Assembly (NCBI GenBank): GCA_949752735.1
Contig: OX457046.1
Location: 36,473,407-36,537,406, forward strand
Origin: Lumbricus terrestris
Taxonomy: Eukaryota; Annelida; Clitellata; Crassiclitellata; Lumbricidae
Length of the DNA: 64,000 nt
Direction of reading: 5' to 3'
Positions 58,941-64,000 of the stretch are shown in pieces (position 1 is the stretch's first letter; every line of letters begins with the position of its first letter). The notes below the pieces were generated by a model. The model had not been told where the DNA came from and searched no databases. It saw nothing but the letters and a program-made list of their open reading frames with translations. A program made the position numbers and the translations under genes.

Positions 58941-59016
58941 ATGGATCCTACGTGTTTGCGTTCGAGGTGAAATTTTACCCAACAGAGCCAGAGTCTATGC
59001 GTGAGGACTTCACAAG
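58941..59016 (+). CDS. Protein 4.1-type FERM protein, coding exon 5
   Basis: A 76-nt exon (phase 1 to 2) with acceptor CATGCAG and donor GTATCT. It encodes GSYVFAFEVKFYPTEPESMR then EDFT: the end of F1 and the link to F2 (FxVKFYPxxP is a 4.1 hallmark). The exon's frame, fixed by exon 4, gives the homologous peptide. The reading that starts at an upstream ATG runs on into the intron. Confidence 0.87.
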
Positions 59017-59397
59017 GTATCTGACTCCGATTTCCATTGTAAAATTTTTACATTTTAAAGAGATTTTGTTGCTGATTTCTTTGATGATTTTTGGTTCTCA
59101 CACATTTCTTCACGCACCAGTGGACTCAGGTGTGCGTGTTGCTGCGGAGTTTAGAACTTTATGTAAAAATTTGTATTGTTTAGCTTTGTACATTGTTTTG
59201 ATCTGTTCATGACTCAGCCTATTGAAGAGATTTCGTATGTATGTAATGTATGAATATGGACATTTGTATAGCATCCTACAATAACCTCATAAAGATTCTT
59301 AAGATAGCTAGTATTAGCTACCAGACAGTTTTAGTTTGAGATTGCTTTACGTACAAATTGTGTCTGTTGAAAGTCATTGTATTTTCTGGGCTTATAG

Positions 59398-59587
59398 CAG
59401 GTTTTTTAGTGTACAGTTCTTGACAAAGTGTGCGGTTCTAAATAGATTTGTCAGTTGTGGAAACACTCCTGTGCAGCCGGAGTTAAAAAAAGGTCATTGT
59501 CATCCGATTGGGAGTTGGTTAACGTGGAGGATGGAAAGGGAAAGAAATGGTTGTGCAGTTCTAAAAATTCCGTTAAAAAACCTTGGA
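59398..59587 (+). mobile_element. hAT-like MITE, GTGCAGTT family, copy 5 (decayed), in a 4.1-gene intron
   Basis: The body matches the family (TTGACAAAGTGTGCGGTTCT, GTCATTGTCATCCGATTGGG, GTGCAGTTCTAAAAATTCC), but both ends have decayed and no target duplication is clear. Confidence 0.6.
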
Positions 59588-59776
59588 CTATAAATAAATT
59601 TCAAGAAATTTAAATAATTTTCAGTTTTGTTCATTTATTCGAGACCTGATTTCCTTGAATATTTTAGTAATCTGGCGCTTAAACTGCGTTTCTGTGTTAA
59701 GTTTCTTTGCAAGATCTATGTGATATGAATTGTTTCTATTTATCATTAGACATTGATATTCTGTTTTCTGTTTCAG

Positions 59777-59821
59777 ATATCTGCTGTTTCTGCAAATTCG
59801 CACTGATATCTTGACAGGAAG
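59777..59821 (+). CDS. Protein 4.1-type FERM protein, coding exon 6
   Basis: A 45-nt exon (phase 2 to 2) with acceptor TGTTTCAG and donor GTAATT. It encodes YLLFLQIRTDILTG, the first F2 helix; its YLxxLQxRxDILxGRLPC pattern is completed by exon 7. It is too short to be obvious without the neighbouring exons, but the phase and homology agree on both sides. Confidence 0.87.
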
Positions 59822-60549
59822 GTAATTGCGTTTTTGGGTAGCTACTGTTTTTGCGTATGATTCATGTCTGGTTGGGTGGCACTTTGGCTGCGAAACTGAA
59901 ACCAGAGACTTGTTGAAGTATATATTCTTATTGCTCCTGTTCAATTAGCCGACATATCGTGTATATCTTAGCCAATTCCTTGCAACAACAACTTTGTACG
60001 CTTTGAAGATTATATTAGATTGAATTCAAAATTCAGGATGTCAAACTTTTTGATAAGTATTCATATTATAACACAGCATGCTAGTGAAAGAATGGTGTGT
60101 ATGTATATATTATTTTTGTTGTGTATTATATATGTAGATTTATAAAGCCCCTCACGTATAGGGATGATCAAAACTTTTTTTCTTTTGAGTTCTATTTAAA
60201 ATGTAAAATTGATTTCTATCTTTCAACGGTTTCCACCTAAAGTTGCCCCTTAACCAAGGCACCTGAACTCTGCACACCTTTGAATGCTGAATGTGACAGG
60301 TTTTAATGTAATGTAGTGTAATGATCACAATTTTTATAGCATCCTTTGTGGCAGGCTACTTCTAGGATGCTTTACACACACATACACACACACACAATGA
60401 CACACACACAATGATACACACAAAGTTAGTTGTGTCCGTATCAATTTGAATTAATGAATAAACGCATTTTTATTGATTGATATCACAGATATCGTTGAAC
60501 ATGTTAATGCATACATGTTAATGCATACATGTTGCTGCATACGTGTTAA

Positions 60550-60613
60550 ACCCTTTAATGCCGGAGGGTATAGGATTTCCCATACCATTTACTACCATAT
60601 TGGCATTAAAGGG
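60550..60613. mobile_element. Tiny TTAA-flanked MITE
   Basis: About 64 bp with ends CCCTTTAATGCC and GGCATTAAAGGG, flanked by TTAA (60546-60549 and 60614-60617). It ends 55 bp before exon 7 of the 4.1 gene. Confidence 0.65.
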
Positions 60614-60668
60614 TTAATTCATACGGTACATGTTGTTGCATTTTCTGATATGGACGTGTTTTCTGTAG

Positions 60669-60848
60669 GCTTCCATGTTCTTTCGTAACTCATGCTCTGT
60701 TGGCGTCGTACGCCATCCAATCAGATGTCGGTGACTACGAAACGGACAATCATGGATCGGGATTTGAATATCTGCTGAACACAGAGTTCGCCCCGAATCA
60801 GGGCGAGGAATTGCTGGAAAAGGTTTCTGAGCTCCACAGGACTCACAG
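60669..60848 (+). CDS. Protein 4.1-type FERM protein, coding exon 7
   Basis: A 180-nt exon (phase 2 to 2) with acceptor TTCTGTAG and donor GTACGT. It encodes LPCSFVTHALLASYAIQSDV and GDYE, then FAPNQGEELLEKVSELHRTH, the core of the F2 lobe. The stretch between GDYE and FAPNQ (TDNHGSGFEYLLNTE) varies in length among 4.1 proteins; here it is of usual size. Confidence 0.94.
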
Positions 60849-61232
60849 GTACGTGAGAGAGTTTATATGTCTTTATGTTGTGTGAGATGGTGTTTCTTTG
60901 TCAAGCTAGTGGTTCCATGTGGTGTTAGATGCTCCTTGTTGGATGTACTGGTTCCATGTTGAGATAATGGTTCCATGTTGAGAATAAGGGTTTATGTTCT
61001 TATTTCATTCGTTTTCTACCTGCTTTTAAAGGTTCCTGTGCAATATGGAAGTCCAGCTGCATGGTTGGTTTATTACTGTTAGCATACGGTGTTTAAAAGA
61101 CATCTATACGGTCTTTATGGTGGTGCAACCTGTCACAAGTTTTGTTACCTTTTGTTAATGATGCATAACATCAAGTGATGGGAAATTTTGAGCATTTGTG
61201 TGACTTGTGTTTTGTGGCTTTGGTTGTTATAG

Positions 61233-61320
61233 GGGGCTGACACCAGAGGAGGGGGAGCTTGAGTACTTGAACAATGCCAAGAAGCTGGCCATGTATGGCA
61301 TCGAGCTGCATCAGGCAAAG
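61233..61320 (+). CDS. Protein 4.1-type FERM protein, coding exon 8
   Basis: An 88-nt exon (phase 2 to 0), acceptor TTGTTATAG, donor GTGAGT. It encodes [20 protein letters not shown] then YGIELHQAK, the last F2 helix. The motif ENAKKLxMYGxxLHxAK is one of the most conserved of the family; here the first residues read [17 protein letters not shown]. Confidence 0.94.
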
Positions 61321-62179
61321 GTGAGTTATATGTCGCTTAAAAAACTGTGAAGCTGGTGTGTAATTTGTACTTGAACATTTGTGTTTTAATTAGCATAAAT
61401 TATTCTGAGAATTATCTCGTCAGGACTCACTGCCTTATTTCACTTTCTGTTGTTGGTCCACTGTGAAAAACCAAGGGCACATAGAATAAAAGTGGCAAGG
61501 AATGGATGCATGTCGTGTCCTTGTGCTTATTGCCCTCTGCTCTTCTCTATTCCTGCTGCTTTTCCTTCTCCTGCTCATCCTCCCTTCTGGTTATGCTCTT
61601 CACCATACTCTTTATCTCGCTGTCTCTTTCTCTCTGTGTCTGTCTGTCTCTATGTGTTTGTCTTTCTCTCTGTCTGCTTATCTCTGTCTGTCTGTATCTC
61701 TTCCTTTCTCCATAGATCTCTGTCTCTATGATTGTCTCTCTCTATGTCTGTTGCTCTGTATAAATATCTCTGTCCCTTTTTCTCTCTATGTTTCTCTATG
61801 TGTGTCTATGTCTCTTGGATCTGTCTCTGTCTGTTTCTCTCTCTTTGTCTTTCCAGCTGAGTCCATTTTCTTGCCTGCCTTCTCTTCTTTCGTTCTCCTT
61901 TCATCCTCCTCAAATCTTTATTTTCATCCTTTTTATCCAGTTCCTCTCCTGCTCATCCATTCCTTGCCATTTCCCTCACAGCCATCATACATTTCCTCTA
62001 TCCTGCATCTTCCCCCTCTTTCCATTCTTCCCCATTCCCCCTTTCCATTGTAACCAATCCTTCAAACTCATAGTTTTGTCATAGTGAATGGCCAGAGGCT
62101 GTAAAACAGAGTAGCATTTTAGACACACAACTGTTGAAGCAACGATGGATAGGATGGTCATATTGTTTTATTATTTTAG

Positions 62180-62329
62180 GACAAGGAGGGCGATGTTACG
62201 ATTGGCGTTTGTGCGAGCGGACTTCTCGTCTTCCGTGGAAAACTCCGCACCCATCGTTTCTCGTGGCCAAAGATTCTTAAGATCGCCTACAAGAGAAACA
62301 AGTTCACCATCTACGTCCGTCCAGGCGAG
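62180..62329 (+). CDS. Protein 4.1-type FERM protein, coding exon 9
   Basis: A 150-nt exon (phase 0 to 0), acceptor TTATTTTAG, donor GTCAGT. It encodes [20 protein letters not shown], then [19 protein letters not shown] and YVRPGE: the first half of the PH/PTB-like F3 lobe. The usual 4.1 protein has two residues between the DxEG and the LGVC motif that differ here (DVTIGVC). Confidence 0.94.
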
Positions 62330-62778
62330 GTCAGTAGGGGTCAAGCAAGCACTCGTGCTGTGCTCTCCAATGCTCCCGTGTCAGGTGTACTTGTTTTTGT
62401 GTCTTGTTTTTATTATTGTTATTATACTATACTATTTTTAGATTTATTAAGCTCCTCTCACAGTACGATTCAATCCTGTTTGAAAATCATTATTATTAAT
62501 TAATTGTTAGAAATAATGTTATTATTGTTGTTATTACTGTTATAATTTAATATTATTATTGTTATTATTTTTAATTTATATTACTATTTTATATTATTAA
62601 TCTTCGTTTAATTTCAAACTGGCAAACATCAGTATTTTTGCGATTCTTTACATATTTAGGAACCTTACATCATGGTTTGTGAAATTTACTCTTCTCAAGT
62701 GACTATCAAGACAGAAGACCCATGCTGTTTAAATATCTGTGTTGTGTCACATTTGTTGGAATGTTTTTTCTGCATTAG

Positions 62779-62876
62779 TTCGAGCAGGCTCCCAATAAGC
62801 TCGTCTACGAACTCGTCAGTTACACGATGGCAAAGAAACTGTGGAAGATTGCCGTCGAACATCACGGATTCTTCCG
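62779..62876 (+). CDS. Protein 4.1-type FERM protein, coding exon 10
   Basis: A 98-nt exon (phase 0 to 2), acceptor TGCATTAG, donor GTAAAC. It encodes FEQAPNKLVYELVSYTMAKK then LWKIAVEHHGFF, the end of F3. The KKLWKxxVEHHxFFR signature is intact. Confidence 0.94.
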
Positions 62877-63606
62877 GTAAACTCTTATTCTGCTGCTGTC
62901 TCGGGTCAAGCTGTGCGTCACATTAATCTCCCATTTTTCCATAGCTCCTGTTTTCTATTGTTAGTTGTCTTTATATGCGGTCTGAATTAAACGTAAGCAG
63001 CTAATTTGCTTGAACTAGAACTTTTTGAAAGTTGCTGTGTAAATTGCAGCACTTGCCTTAAGCGCACTTAAGTACATTCTTAAACATGTGCTTAAATTCA
63101 TGAATATTACGTATATATCCATGCATACATTGCAATCCTTGGATACTTTGATTCAAACGTGCATCATTCTATCCGTTCATACATCAATGCATACATGTGT
63201 TGATCTATGCAATAATTGATTCATGCATGCTTAATCAATGCACACAGCGATCCATACATGCGCTAATCCATTCATACATTGATTCTTACACGCATGGATC
63301 TACGCATTCGTAGATTATTATTATTATTAAATGACATTATTTCGCGCACAGCGTCGCTCCGAAATGTGAATCTGAGGTGCGGAAATGTGAATATGAGGTG
63401 TGGAAATGTGAATCTGAGTAGCAATGCATGATTATATTCATAAAACGCAGATGCTAATATTGAATGGATTACAACATCGACATACGTACATGAAATGTCA
63501 TACATATATTACTTACATATTATATATGGGTGTATGCACGTTTTGGTGTGCATGTATGCATGCATTTTATGTGTACATTCAATCATGTTGCATTGGTGTT
63601 TTGCAG

Positions 63607-63791
63607 CCTGAAGGAGCCTGAAGGACCGCTGCGTGCAATGTTTCCACTTTTCGGTTCCAAATTTCGCTATTCCGGGCGCACCCAGTACCAGAGCCGCAGC
63701 GACCCGAAGGACGGAAGCCGGCCGACCGCCCGGGTCGACCGCTCTGCCAGCAGCCGGCGCTTCGCACCGACCCGACCCATGGACACGTCGG
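63607..63791 (+). CDS. Protein 4.1-type FERM protein, coding exon 11 (last in window)
   Basis: A 185-nt exon (phase 2 to 1), acceptor TTTTGCAG, donor GTAAGT. It completes the FFR motif, then encodes a short loop and GSKFRYSGRTQYQSR, the start of the FERM-adjacent region that is phosphorylated in 4.1 proteins. A basic, Ser/Arg/Pro-rich tail follows (RPTARVDRSASSRRFAPTRP). The exon is GC-richer than its surroundings. The gene continues beyond 64000, so spectrin-actin-binding and C-terminal domains are not visible. Confidence 0.9.
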
Positions 63792-64000
63792 GTAAGTTAC
63801 GAGTTTCCGTCTTTTGTAGATACTTCCGGGTTTTGAATATGGTTGGTGATCTGTCTTGTGTGACAAGTCTAATGGAAGAGGCATTGTGCAATGTGTTGCT
63901 GGCCTGTTTAGACATTGTGTGAGGCATTTATTGTGGCCAATAAGAGGATGTTCTTCAGACATATATGTCATTTGAAATTATCGTTTGTTGGGTCTTGCTA

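Noticed and set aside
61502..62053. 183-codon Ser/Leu/Cys-rich frame
   Set aside because: It lies in the 4.1-gene intron between exons 8 and 9 and reflects a CT-rich tract (CTGTCTCT).

Overview
This is metazoan nuclear DNA: two protein-coding genes, both on the + strand, are split by GT-AG introns and embedded in AT-rich DNA full of microsatellites, SINEs and short inverted-repeat transposons. There are no bacterial-type operons, CRISPR arrays or functional rRNA/tRNA genes that I can support. The organism looks like an invertebrate with long introns; I cannot place it in a phylum from this sequence alone.

Layout. 1-8.9 kb is repeat DNA: a nested foldback element (546-2630), a SINE-like unit, long (GGAT)n and (TGTC)n tracts, several MITEs, and a C-rich stretch near 5.3-5.5 kb that may be a promoter. 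9.03-19.04 kb holds a complete three-exon neuronal calcium sensor gene (191 aa, N-myristoylation signal, one dead and three intact EF-hands). Its second intron contains a 2.85-kb DNA transposon with an intact, intronless 754-codon transposase-like gene (12646-14910) between terminal and subterminal inverted repeats. 19-51.9 kb has no recognisable gene apart from one doubtful minus-strand exon. It carries tRNA-derived SINEs, hAT-like MITEs with 8-bp target duplications, piggyBac-like TTAA elements, a cluster of MITEs with telomere-like repeats, a 142-bp perfect palindrome and a 1.7-kb element whose ends resemble those of the 754-aa transposon. 51.95-63.79 kb holds the first eleven coding exons (404 codons visible) of a protein 4.1/coracle-type FERM gene that runs off the right edge.

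How it fits together. The two cellular genes are unrelated in function: one is a membrane-switch calcium sensor, the other a membrane-cytoskeleton linker. The region's main character is mobile DNA. Insertions can be ordered by nesting: hAT-like and piggyBac-like MITEs sit inside a foldback element, a GTGCAGTT-family MITE sits inside another repeat family, and a transposon sits inside a TATG microsatellite inside an intron. The best candidate for something poorly described is the 754-aa transposase-like element, with the 1.7-kb element as a possible non-autonomous relative.
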